Origin: Pedosphaera sp.
Lineage (GTDB): Bacteria; Verrucomicrobiota; Verrucomicrobiia; Limisphaerales; JADLHS01
Direction: 5' to 3'
Length of the DNA stretch: 38,508 nucleotides
Assembly: GCA_009695195.1 (NCBI GenBank)
Contig: SIBJ01000028.1
Location: 1 to 38,508, forward strand
Shown: positions 8,496 through 15,779 of the stretch, piece by piece
Layout of the letters: the number at the start of each line of letters is the position of its first letter
Numbering within the stretch: the stretch's first letter is position 1
The notes under the pieces: generated by a model
The model's input: the letters and a program-made list of their open reading frames with translations, nothing else
The model's database searches: none
Told to the model about the DNA's origin: nothing
Translations under genes and position numbers: made by a program

Positions 8496-8514
8496 GCGGG
8501 GGTTTGTTCCGCGG

Positions 8515-8596
8515 TTCTTAATCTTAATCTTTCTCTTCATCTTAATCTCAGGCTCGCCCGTGAACGGATTAAGAAGAAGATTAAGATTACGATTAT
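8515..8596. repeat. Imperfect palindrome built on CTTAATCTTAATC
   Basis: Arms at 8515-8547 and 8567-8595 are imperfect reverse complements rich in the word CTTAATC, around a 19-base loop. The element fills the gap between the DUF1080 promoter and the end of the epimerase gene. It may also terminate the latter, but its stem is AT-rich and it looks more like an interspersed repeat. Confidence 0.65.
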
Positions 8597-8626
8597 GACT
8601 GGGGCCGCGCTGGGGCGGGGTTTCGC

Positions 8627-9694
8627 TCAGGCGTCAACGGTCGCGTCGAGCCAGCCGGGATTTTTTTCGGCATGGTCGGCGATCTCGGACCAGATGGCGT
8701 CGAGCGAGGTTTGCGGCTGCCAGTTCCACGCCTTCGCGACGGCGGTGGAATCGAGCACGAGCCACGGCACGTCGAAGGGGCGCGTGGCTTTCTCGACGGC
8801 GATGGCGTGTTCGCCAAATCGTTTCGCGCACCACGCGCTGAGTTCGCGGAGCGACGCGCTGTTCGCGAGGCCGCCGCTGACGTTCAAGATGCGCGGCACC
8901 TCGCGGCGGGGATTTTTGATCTGCGCCGCGAGCAACAGCAACAGGTCGCGCGCGTGCAGGCAGTCGCGGACCTGATGGCCCGTGCCGTTGAAGCCGATGT
9001 ATTTCAGCGGGCGACGGCGCGCGTACGAATGAATCCAGTAGGAAAAAATCCCCTGATCAATTTTCCCGAACTGACCCGCGCCCGCGAGCACGCCGCAGCG
9101 GTTGATGAACACCGGCAGATCAAACGCCGCGCCGTATTCGAGCGTGAGTGTCTCGGAGGCGAGCTTCGTCGCGCCGTAAAGGGAGATGGGTGCCGTCGTG
9201 GAAAAATTTTCCGCGACACCTGCCGCTGTGAAGCCGTTGATGCGCGCATCGGAACGCAGAACAAATTTATCGCCCTGCGCCTCGACCGGAATCGCCGCCA
9301 GCTCACGCACGGAATAAACACGGCTCGTGCTGAGGATCGTGATGCCGGCACGCCACGACTTCGCGAGTTCGAGCAGGTTGATTGTGCCGCCGAGATTGTG
9401 TTCGACGAGCTGGCGGCTGCTGGTTTTGCCGTCCACGCCGGCGAGCACGCTCGGGTTCGCGGCGGCGTCGAGAATCCATTCGCACGGCGGCAGGGCTTCG
9501 AGATCGCTCGGGCTGCGGATGTCACCGTGGATGACTATGACGCCGAGTTGGCGGAGCGCGAGGCGGTTGGTTTCACTGCCGGCGCGGATGAAATTGTCGA
9601 GGCCGACGATTTCCCAATCCGCCGCCGCTTCGCGGAAACCGCGCGCCAGTGTGCTGCCGACGAAACCGCAAACCCCTGTGATGAGAATTCGCAT
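8627..9694 (-). CDS. NAD-dependent epimerase/dehydratase (extended SDR)
   Basis: A 355-residue extended SDR enzyme acting on nucleotide sugars. It has the Rossmann glycine motif GVCGFVG (7-13), an SDR serine/threonine region STS (122-124) and an intact catalytic pair Y173-x-x-x-K177 (LYGATK). It follows the RfbE-like gene by 8 bp and is probably co-transcribed with it. The substrate is likely a CDP- or other NDP-deoxysugar. The pairing suggests a short pathway to a modified sugar for surface glycans, but this window contains no glycosyltransferase to support that. Confidence 0.85.
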   Translation of the reverse strand: MRILITGVCGFVGSTLARGFREAAADWEIVGLDNFIRAGSETNRLALRQLGVIVIHGDIRSPSDLEALPPCEWILDAAANPSVLAGVDGKTSSRQLVEHNLGGTINLLELAKSWRAGITILSTSRVYSVRELAAIPVEAQGDKFVLRSDARINGFTAAGVAENFSTTAPISLYGATKLASETLTLEYGAAFDLPVFINRCGVLAGAGQFGKIDQGIFSYWIHSYARRRPLKYIGFNGTGHQVRDCLHARDLLLLLAAQIKNPRREVPRILNVSGGLANSASLRELSAWCAKRFGEHAIAVEKATRPFDVPWLVLDSTAVAKAWNWQPQTSLDAIWSEIADHAEKNPGWLDATVDA

Positions 9695-9702
9695 GGCTCA
9701 GT

Positions 9703-10761
9703 TCATTTTGTCATCCGTTCGCGCCACGAGGCGACGATCTCCTCAAAAATTTGCGACAGGCTGCGCGTGAGCTTCCAATTCGGATAGTGCGATTTCATTT
9801 TGCGCAGGTCGCTGTAATAACAGATGTGGTCGCCGCTGCGAGCTTGGTCGAGATAGGTGGAAATCTGTTTCTTCCCGCTGCACGCCTGCGCCATCTCGAA
9901 GGCTTCGAGGATCGAGCACGCGTTGTCCTTGCCGCCGCCGAGATTGTAAACCTCGCCGCAGCGCGGGGCTTGAAAAAACTCGAACATGAAGCCCGCCACG
10001 TCCGCCGAGTGGATGTTGTCGCGGACCTGTTTGCCTTTGTAACCGAAGATTTTGTATTCGCGCTCTTCGAGATTGCATTTCACGAGGTAGCTGAGGAAGC
10101 CGTGCAGCTCCACGCCGGAATGATTCGGTCCGGTGAGACAGCCGCCGCGCAGACAGCACGTCGGCAGGTTGAAGTAGCGGCCATATTCCTGAACCATCAC
10201 GTCGCCCGCGACCTTCGACGCGCCAAAGAGCGAGTGCTTGGATTGATCAATCGAGAAGGTCTCAGGAATTCCGTGCGCGAAGTTCGCGTCGGCGTAATCC
10301 CAGCGCTGGTCGAGTTCCTTCAACGCAATCGTGTTCGGCAGGTCGCCATAAACCTTGTTCGTGGACATGTGGACGAACGGCGACTCGGGACAATGCCGGC
10401 GCGCGGCTTCGAGCAGATTCAGCGTGCCGACGGCGTTCACATCGAAATCGTCGAAGGGAATCTTCGCGGCGAGATCGTGCGACGGTTGCGCGGCGGTGTG
10501 GACGATGCACGTCGGCCGCAAAGTCTCGACCAACTGGAGCACGCCGGCGCGGTCGCGGATGTCGAGTTCGTGATGGGAAAAATTCTTGAGCGCCTGCGCG
10601 AGCCGTTGCTGATTCCAGCGCGTGTTTCCCTGCGGGCCGAAAAAGTTTTCGCGCTGGTTGTTGTCCACGCCGTGGACGGCGAAGCCGCGTTCGTGAAAAT
10701 GCACGGCGACTTCCGAGCCGATGAGACCGGACGAGCCGGTGACGAGAACAGTTTTTTTCAT
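9703..10761 (-). CDS. rfbE: CDP-paratose 2-epimerase-like SDR
   Basis: A 352-residue extended SDR. The cofactor motif GSSGLIG is at 9-15. Hallmarks I associate with the RfbE/CDP-tyvelose epimerase group are present: VYGDLPNT (138-144), [14 protein letters not shown] (170-183), [20 protein letters not shown] and [13 protein letters not shown]. RfbE converts CDP-paratose to CDP-tyvelose by epimerisation at C2. The usual SDR YxxxK site reads F179-x-x-x-K183; whether this is normal for the family should be settled by alignment. First gene of a likely two-gene unit with the SDR 8 bp downstream. Confidence 0.85.
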   Translation of the reverse strand: MKKTVLVTGSSGLIGSEVAVHFHERGFAVHGVDNNQRENFFGPQGNTRWNQQRLAQALKNFSHHELDIRDRAGVLQLVETLRPTCIVHTAAQPSHDLAAKIPFDDFDVNAVGTLNLLEAARRHCPESPFVHMSTNKVYGDLPNTIALKELDQRWDYADANFAHGIPETFSIDQSKHSLFGASKVAGDVMVQEYGRYFNLPTCCLRGGCLTGPNHSGVELHGFLSYLVKCNLEEREYKIFGYKGKQVRDNIHSADVAGFMFEFFQAPRCGEVYNLGGGKDNACSILEAFEMAQACSGKKQISTYLDQARSGDHICYYSDLRKMKSHYPNWKLTRSLSQIFEEIVASWRERMTK

Positions 10762-10880
10762 TCCGATGGTCCGCGCGCGTGCGTGCGTGGCGACGGCTGA
10801 GTGAAGCCGAGTCGCGGCGCGAATTCAAGCCAGCAGGCGAAATGACCTTGGAACACGATCCATCCGCCAGGAAACGAAAA

Positions 10881-10904
10881 GGGACGGCGCTTCCGCGCCG
10901 TCCC
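10881..10904 (-). terminator. Rho-independent terminator
   Basis: A perfect 10-bp stem (GGGACGGCGC) around a TTCC loop. On the minus strand it is followed by TTTTCGTTT, so it ends the small LTxxQ-type gene whose stop is at 10930. Confidence 0.8.
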
Positions 10905-10929
10905 TTCGCAATCAAAGACTGAACTGCGT

Positions 10930-11367
10930 TCAGTTCTTTTCCGACTTCGCGCCGGGCGGCGGGCCGCGTTTCTTGCCTTTGCCACCGGCGCCTGGGCCGC
11001 CTTGCGGACGATCCTTCTGCCACTTCTCGTACTGGTCCTTGGTGAGGATCTCCTTGAACTTCTTGTCCATCTCGTCGCGGAAGGCCTTGCGCTCTTCCGG
11101 CGTGGCGTTCTGCATTTCGCGGCGCTTCTCGCCCTGGGATTTGAACAGCTCCTCGACTTTTTTCTTTTGTTCGTCGGTGAGCTTGAGGTCTTCGGTCATC
11201 TTGTCGAGGGGCGCCTTCATGCCTTCGCCACCCTTGCCGCCGGGGCGGCCTTCGCGCTTCGGCGCGTCTTTCGATTCCTTGGTGTCTTCCGCGCGCAAGG
11301 CCGGACTGAGAGCGAGCAAGGCCCCCGCCGCCAGCGCGATGATCAAACTGATTCTGGTTGCATTCAT
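10930..11367 (-). CDS. Exported Spy/CpxP-like LTxxQ protein
   Basis: A 145-residue protein with a Sec signal peptide (about residues 1-25). A charged helical domain carries LTDEQKKKVEEL and later EILTKDQYEKWQK, the paired LTxxQ-like signature of Spy/CpxP periplasmic proteins. The C-terminal tail is rich in Gly, Pro and Lys. Spy/CpxP homologues are chaperone or stress-sensing proteins of the periplasm; many short LTxxQ proteins in this lineage have no known role. The frame is open further upstream, but the ATG at 11367 directly precedes the signal peptide. It is divergent from the kinase gene and ends at a strong hairpin terminator. Confidence 0.75.
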   Translation of the reverse strand: MNATRISLIIALAAGALLALSPALRAEDTKESKDAPKREGRPGGKGGEGMKAPLDKMTEDLKLTDEQKKKVEELFKSQGEKRREMQNATPEERKAFRDEMDKKFKEILTKDQYEKWQKDRPQGGPGAGGKGKKRGPPPGAKSEKN

Positions 11368-11500
11368 AAACGGTCGTTTCTTTCGTTTTGGTTTCTTTGC
11401 GTCGCGACAAACGCGGCGCTCATGGGTTCTGAGACGAGGTGCGCCCGGAATGGTTACGCGGTCGCCGGTTTTCGTCCGCGCAAAGTTTGCGCGTTCAAAC

Positions 11501-11528
11501 TTGTCGCCCCGCTGCAACGTGTTAAGTT
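11501..11528 (+). promoter_or_regulatory. Candidate promoter of the kinase gene
   Basis: TTGTCG (11501-11506) and TAAGTT (11523-11528) are separated by 16 bp. The -10 ends 8 bp before the ATG at 11537, implying a very short or absent leader. Confidence 0.4.
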
Positions 11529-11536
11529 CCTTGGCA

Positions 11537-12538
11537 ATGAGCGACAAGAAATCGCTGAAGATGGTCACCTGCGGCTGGTGTGACACGAAGGTTTTTATTT
11601 CCGGCGACCTCCCGCCGCTCGCCACCACGCCCTGCACCAAGTGCGGCAAACCGCTCATGATGCCCATGCCGCTGCGGCAATTTGAATTGCGCAGCGTCAT
11701 CGCCTCCGGCGGCAACGGCACGGTCTATCGCGCCTTCGACACGGTGCTCGAGCGCATGGTCGCGGTGAAGCTCGTGAAGAAGGAATTGATGAACGATCCC
11801 GCGGCGATGGAAGCTTTTTATCGCGAAGCCCGCGCCTGCGCCCGGCTCAACCACACGAACATCATCCACATTTACACCTTCGACGAATTCGAAGGACAGG
11901 CGTACCTCGTGATGGAACTCGCCGACCACGGCAGTCTCGACGGCCGCATCGAGAAGCAGACGCGCGTGGACGAATTGCACGTGCTCGACATCGGCTACAA
12001 GATCGCCTCCGCCCTGAATCTCGCGCTGAAACACAACTTCTTGCATCGCGACATCAAGCCGGGCAACATTCTTTTCGACACCGACAACGAACCGAAACTC
12101 GTGGACTTCGGCCTGGCGCGGGCGGTGGAAGCCGAGCCGGAATCGGCCACGGTCACGGAAGGCACGCCGTATTATGTCGCGCCGGAAAAGATCAAACGCG
12201 AGAAGGAAACTTTTTTGTCCGACATGTACAGCCTCGGCTGCACGCTGTACCACGCGCTGACGGGGCACGTTCCGTTTGAAGCGCCGACCGTCGAGGAACT
12301 CGTCGCCGCGCATGTCCATACGCCGCTGACGCCGCCGAACCTGGTGCTGCCCGAAGTCTCGCAGTTGACGAGCGACGCGCTCGTCAAGGTCATGGCCAAG
12401 AATCCCGCGGATCGCTTCCTCAGCTACGACGAATTCTGTCTGGCCCTGGAAGTTGCGCGCGGCCAGTTGCTTCGCCTGCAATCCGCTCAACAGGAACAAC
12501 CCAAGCCCATGTCCAAGACGAGCTGGTGGCGGCGCTGA
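11537..12538 (+). CDS. Hanks-type Ser/Thr protein kinase with N-terminal zinc ribbon
   Basis: A 333-residue cytosolic protein kinase. The first 40 residues form a CxxC...CxxC zinc ribbon (C12, C15, C33, C36). The kinase domain follows with a glycine loop SGGNGTVY (57-64), ATP lysine K78 (VAVK), HRD at 170-172 with catalytic D172, DFG at 190-192 and a GTPYYVAPE activation-segment end (209-217). No membrane segment or extracellular sensor is visible, unlike PknB-type receptors, so it would act on soluble partners. The frame stays open upstream, but the upstream part is antisense to the neighbouring gene and low in protein-like character; ATG 11537 fits the zinc ribbon and a promoter-like sequence. 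Confidence 0.9.
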   Translation: MSDKKSLKMVTCGWCDTKVFISGDLPPLATTPCTKCGKPLMMPMPLRQFELRSVIASGGNGTVYRAFDTVLERMVAVKLVKKELMNDPAAMEAFYREARACARLNHTNIIHIYTFDEFEGQAYLVMELADHGSLDGRIEKQTRVDELHVLDIGYKIASALNLALKHNFLHRDIKPGNILFDTDNEPKLVDFGLARAVEAEPESATVTEGTPYYVAPEKIKREKETFLSDMYSLGCTLYHALTGHVPFEAPTVEELVAAHVHTPLTPPNLVLPEVSQLTSDALVKVMAKNPADRFLSYDEFCLALEVARGQLLRLQSAQQEQPKPMSKTSWWRR

Positions 12539-12553
12539 TCGCCCTCAACAAAA

Positions 12554-12575
12554 AGGGCAGGCTCGCGCCTGCCCT
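12554..12575 (-). terminator. Rho-independent terminator between convergent genes
   Basis: A 9-bp perfect stem (AGGGCAGGC) with a TCGC loop. A run of five T follows it on the minus strand only, so it mainly serves the gene ending at 12599; it may also stop kinase transcripts. Confidence 0.75.
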
Positions 12576-12598
12576 GAAATAGTTCCGACGGAAAAGTT

Positions 12599-13015
12599 TT
12601 ATTCTTTCTGTTTTTTCTTTCCGCCCTTCTTGCCTTCACCTTCCGGCCGCGGTCCGATCTGCAACCGGCGCGCCGTGACCTTCCCGTCATCGGACTTGTT
12701 GACCATCGCCATCGCGTCTTCACCGACGGCGGCGTCATCCAGCGTGGCCTCTTTGCCGCCTTTCTGTATCTTGGTTTCGGACGTGATCTGGATCGTCGTC
12801 TGTCCGATCGTCACGGTCTTGGCCGTCTTGTCCACCGCGCCGATCTTGCCGCGGATCGGCGGCGAACCTTTCTTCTTCTCGCCGGCGGCGGGTTCTTTCT
12901 TCTCGGGCGCGGGCGCGTCCTTTTTCTTTTCCTGGCCGAACATCTGCGTGGGCGCGCCGGCCACCGCCAGCGCGAGCAACCCGCAGACCGCGTACTTCAC
13001 AAGGGAGTTTTTCAT
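12599..13015 (-). CDS. Exported DUF5666-like small protein
   Basis: A 138-residue protein with a signal peptide ending near residue 28 (AGAPTQMFG). A Lys/Glu/Pro-rich linker precedes a compact beta-rich part (IRGKIGAVDKTAKTVTIGQ, then TKIQKGGKEATLDD), reminiscent of DUF5666/OB-like domains. The C-terminus is strongly basic. The frame extends upstream to a TTG at 13024, but the ATG at 13015 starts the signal peptide directly. It ends opposite the kinase gene with a shared hairpin between. Function unknown. Confidence 0.7.
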   Translation of the reverse strand: MKNSLVKYAVCGLLALAVAGAPTQMFGQEKKKDAPAPEKKEPAAGEKKKGSPPIRGKIGAVDKTAKTVTIGQTTIQITSETKIQKGGKEATLDDAAVGEDAMAMVNKSDDGKVTARRLQIGPRPEGEGKKGGKKKQKE

Positions 13016-13103
13016 ATCATTCAATTGACTGGTTTATGTTTGGTAAGACGGGACAACTGCTACCAAATCGCCCCCGGCGCGCAAGCACTTTCTGGCCGGT
13101 GCT

Positions 13104-13931
13104 TCAGGCCAGCCCCGGATCAATCTCCCCCGGCTGCCAAAGCGTCCGCCCCTCCATCCCGCCGGCGACGACGAGCGTCTGGCCCGTGATGTGGCCGGCC
13201 AACGCATCGGATGAAAGAAAAACCACCGCGCTCGCGATGTCGTCGGGCCGTGCGATCTTCGGCAACGCCATCGTCGCCGTGACTTTCCGGATCGTTTTTG
13301 CGTCGCCAAGTTTGGCTTCGCTGCGCGGCACGACCGTCCAGCCGGGGCAGACGCAATTGATCCGGCCGCCGCAATAATTCTTCGTGTGCCGCGCGAGCCG
13401 CGCGAGTTCGTTCTTCAATGAGCGCGTCAGGCCGAACGCCATCGCGGCCTTCGCCGCCGCGTAATCCGCGTGGCCCGCCTCGCCGAACACTGCCGCCGTC
13501 GAGCCGATGAGCACCGCATTGCCGCGCTTCTGCTTCGCCACCACGCGGAAAAACTCCCGCGTGCAAAGAAACGCGGACGTGAGCACGCCGTCCATCGTGA
13601 ACCGCCACTGGCGCAAAGATTTCTTGTGCAACGGAACGTCCGCCACCTCCCACGCGCCGGCGTTCGCGATGAACGTGTCCACGCGGCCAAAACGTTTCAC
13701 GGCCTGCGCAAAAAGTTTTTTGACCTCGGCTTCCCGCGTGAGATCAGCGCGGACGGCGAGCGATTCAACGTGGCCAAGTTCGCGCTGGAGTTTTGCCAGC
13801 GCCGCGCGATTGGAATGGCCGTGCAGCACCAACTTCGCGCCTTCCGCCGCAAACTGCCGCGCGATGGCCGCACCAATTCCGCCCGACGCGCCGGTGATGA
13901 GAACGACTTTGTTGGCGAGTTGCGTGTTCAC
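13104..13931 (-). CDS. Classical SDR-family oxidoreductase
   Basis: A 275-residue classical short-chain dehydrogenase. It has TGASGGIG (13-20), NAG (90-92) and the catalytic triad S144, Y157, K161. The C-terminal GHITGQTLVVAGGM fits FabG-like ketoacyl or 3-oxo reductases. The start codon is GTG at 13931; an out-of-frame ATG overlaps it and meets a stop at once. The substrate cannot be determined. It stands alone between a palindromic repeat upstream and a short gap downstream. Confidence 0.88.
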   Translation of the reverse strand: MNTQLANKVVLITGASGGIGAAIARQFAAEGAKLVLHGHSNRAALAKLQRELGHVESLAVRADLTREAEVKKLFAQAVKRFGRVDTFIANAGAWEVADVPLHKKSLRQWRFTMDGVLTSAFLCTREFFRVVAKQKRGNAVLIGSTAAVFGEAGHADYAAAKAAMAFGLTRSLKNELARLARHTKNYCGGRINCVCPGWTVVPRSEAKLGDAKTIRKVTATMALPKIARPDDIASAVVFLSSDALAGHITGQTLVVAGGMEGRTLWQPGEIDPGLA

Positions 13932-13940
13932 ATTCTCGCT

Positions 13941-14012
13941 TTGTAGGAGACGAGGTAACGAGTCTCTGATTTACAATTCAAGTTAGAAGCCTCCTCACGT
14001 CGGCTCCTACAA
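13941..14012. repeat. Palindromic repeat with TTGTAGGAG ends
   Basis: The 72-base gap between two minus-strand genes is filled by an imperfect inverted repeat. It starts TTGTAGGAGACGAGGT and ends CTCACGTCGGCTCCTACAA. It ends directly at the stop codon of the next gene. It looks like a REP-type interspersed element. Confidence 0.65.
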
Positions 14013-14669
14013 TTATTTAGCCGGCGGATCACCGAAGTGCGCCTTCCACGAAACGTACGCCGCCTCGTCCTCCAGCAACGCATCCATCGCCGCCGCGAGC
14101 GGCTCGACTCGCACCACCCCGGAAAACACCGCCCGGTCGCCGATGGAATTTTCCAGCAGGAACGTCGGGCGCTGCGTCACCTGAAGCGCGTCGAATTCCG
14201 CCGAGGATTTTCTCACGCGGTCGGCGATGGCTTTTGACTTCGCGCGCGTAAGCAGTTTCGTTTTGTTCAACTTCGCAGCCTTCGCCGCCACGGTGGCCGC
14301 CACGTCCCAGCGCCCGACTTTTTTTCCTCCGCGCACTGCGGCGTTCGCGATGGCGAGGCGCACTCGATCATCATCCACGCCAAAATCGCGCGCGGCTTCG
14401 GTCACGAGATTCGGCGCGAGCATCTGGCGCATCTCCGCATCGAACCAATCCGAGTTGAGCAGGTAGGGCGCGCGCATGATCGAACCGCTGCGGCGATAAA
14501 ACCATTCGCACTGGCTCTTGGAAATCGGGTACGCGGACTCCGGCATCTGCGCGATCTTCCAGCCGAACTTCGCGCGGCCCGCGTAACGGCGCTTCAACTC
14601 CGCCCACGCCGGCTCGGCCCAATGACACCACGAGGAAACGACTTCGAGGTAGTAGGTGACGGTGATCAT
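14013..14669 (-). CDS. DsbA-like thioredoxin-fold protein
   Basis: A 218-residue cytosolic protein. After the first beta strand the active-site position reads SSWCHWAEPAW, with C15 followed by H-W-A, so the second cysteine of a CxxC pair is missing. A helical insert and then QRPTFLLEN, resembling the cis-proline strand of DsbA/FrnE proteins, come later. With one cysteine it may act as an isomerase- or glutathione-type enzyme rather than a dithiol oxidase; that is inference. The frame extends to 14756, but the ATG at 14669 begins the first strand and the sequence before it is repeat-like. Confidence 0.7.
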   Translation of the reverse strand: MITVTYYLEVVSSWCHWAEPAWAELKRRYAGRAKFGWKIAQMPESAYPISKSQCEWFYRRSGSIMRAPYLLNSDWFDAEMRQMLAPNLVTEAARDFGVDDDRVRLAIANAAVRGGKKVGRWDVAATVAAKAAKLNKTKLLTRAKSKAIADRVRKSSAEFDALQVTQRPTFLLENSIGDRAVFSGVVRVEPLAAAMDALLEDEAAYVSWKAHFGDPPAK

Positions 14670-14716
14670 GCGGGGAGTTTTCCAAACCGGGCGAGCGGAG
14701 TCCATCCGCAAAGAAA

Positions 14717-14848
14717 AGCTCCAAACTCCAAGCACCAACATCCAGAGAAGCGCCAAACTTCAAACACCAAGAATCGCGGGAAACGATGCTTGGTGTTTGG
14801 AGTTTGAGGTTTGGAATTTCTCTGGAGCTTGGAGCTTGGAATTTGGAA
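14717..14848. repeat. Long imperfect palindrome of CCAAACTTCAAACACC type
   Basis: Two arms, about 14717-14776 and 14784-14848, are imperfect reverse complements built from words such as CTCCAAACTCCAAGC and CTTGGTGTTTGGAG. Within each arm the words recur with variation, giving a degenerate, partly tandem pattern. It lies between the DsbA-like and DUF1232-like genes and can fold into one long hairpin. Confidence 0.7.
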
Positions 14849-14854
14849 CTTCGC

Positions 14855-15259
14855 CTACGGCTGACTCGTGATCCGTTGCCAGTCCGTGCCCTGCGTGCCG
14901 GCGTAGATGGCGAAGGCACGTTCGTTCTGGATCAACACCGCGCGCACCACGCTCGAATCATCCGCGTAACCGAGACTCAGCACGCTGTCGGGGATGACGC
15001 CGCCTTTTTTGTGCGCGTAGATGAGCGCGAAGACCGCCTGCGCGACCGCCGTGTACGGCAGTTCCTTGTAAGCGCCCTCGACCGCGTCCTCGACGGCGTT
15101 GGCGAGGAACTCCAGTTGATCCACCAGATGCGGGAACAGCGGCGCGTGGATCTGGGTGAATTCCAGTTTCCACTGCGGCAACTGGCGCAACGTCTTCTCG
15201 GCGACGGCCGGCGTGATGCTCGCCGCACCGTTGTTTACAAATTTGGCAATCTCTGGCAT
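14855..15259 (-). CDS. DUF1232/YkvA-like protein
   Basis: A 134-residue protein. The core ALIYAHKKGGVIPDSVLSLG followed by YADDSSVVRAVL resembles the DUF1232 (YkvA) pattern of a short hydrophobic helix, IPD, then a DD-containing helix. No signal peptide is seen. DUF1232 proteins have no established biochemical role. A TAGACT hexamer (15266-15271) lies 6 bp before the ATG, suggesting a leaderless message. It is divergent from the unknown gene preceding the methyltransferase. Confidence 0.65.
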   Translation of the reverse strand: MPEIAKFVNNGAASITPAVAEKTLRQLPQWKLEFTQIHAPLFPHLVDQLEFLANAVEDAVEGAYKELPYTAVAQAVFALIYAHKKGGVIPDSVLSLGYADDSSVVRAVLIQNERAFAIYAGTQGTDWQRITSQP

Positions 15260-15369
15260 GGGCGAAGTCTAATCAATCGGCGTCGCCAGCAAAGGGGAAA
15301 ATCAAGAAACCGATTTTATCGTGCAAGTCGGGACTGGCGTTTTGCGGGGCGGCGGTTAGAATTTTTTCC

Positions 15370-15771
15370 ATGATCGGATTTTTCCCCGAGGCGATTTACG
15401 AACGTGGCCGGCAGGAAACGGCGGCGAACCAGCCGCGCTTCTACGATCAACTGCGCAAGCTCATCGCCAGCGGCCTCGCCCTTTGCCTCGAACGCCCCGG
15501 CGGCGGCAAGCACTGGTTCGTTTGCGCGCCGACCTCGCGGCTCGATGCCGGTTTGCTTCTGGCCCATGACCTCGCAGAGGACGGCGCGGACGGCGGGCAC
15601 CGGATTCAATTCGATCAAATTTATTTCACACAGGATACGTGGGGCTGGCTGCTCGTGGCGGGAAATCCCGTCGCCGATTTCCGGCCCATCTCCGAGGCGG
15701 ATTCGCGGGAATTCGTTGACCTCTGGAACACGCGCAGCGGACGCCCGCCCATCCAACTCGTCGAGTACTAG
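15370..15771 (+). CDS. Unknown protein preceding the methyltransferase-nuclease
   Basis: A 133-residue protein I do not recognise. It has no signal peptide or membrane segment. Notable features are GGGKHWFVCAP near the middle and an aromatic stretch FDQIYFTQDTWGW. A TAGAAT hexamer (15357-15362) ends 7 bp before the ATG. The stop lies only 8 bp before the start of the fused DNA methyltransferase-nuclease gene, so the two are almost certainly co-transcribed, and this protein may modulate that enzyme. No sequence motif confirms such a role. Confidence 0.7.
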   Translation: MIGFFPEAIYERGRQETAANQPRFYDQLRKLIASGLALCLERPGGGKHWFVCAPTSRLDAGLLLAHDLAEDGADGGHRIQFDQIYFTQDTWGWLLVAGNPVADFRPISEADSREFVDLWNTRSGRPPIQLVEY

Positions 15772-15779
15772 CCTCCATC

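Noticed and set aside
10973..11536. N-terminal extension of the kinase frame
   Set aside because: It is antisense to the LTxxQ gene, Ser/Arg-rich and not protein-like; the ATG at 11537 starts a clear zinc ribbon.
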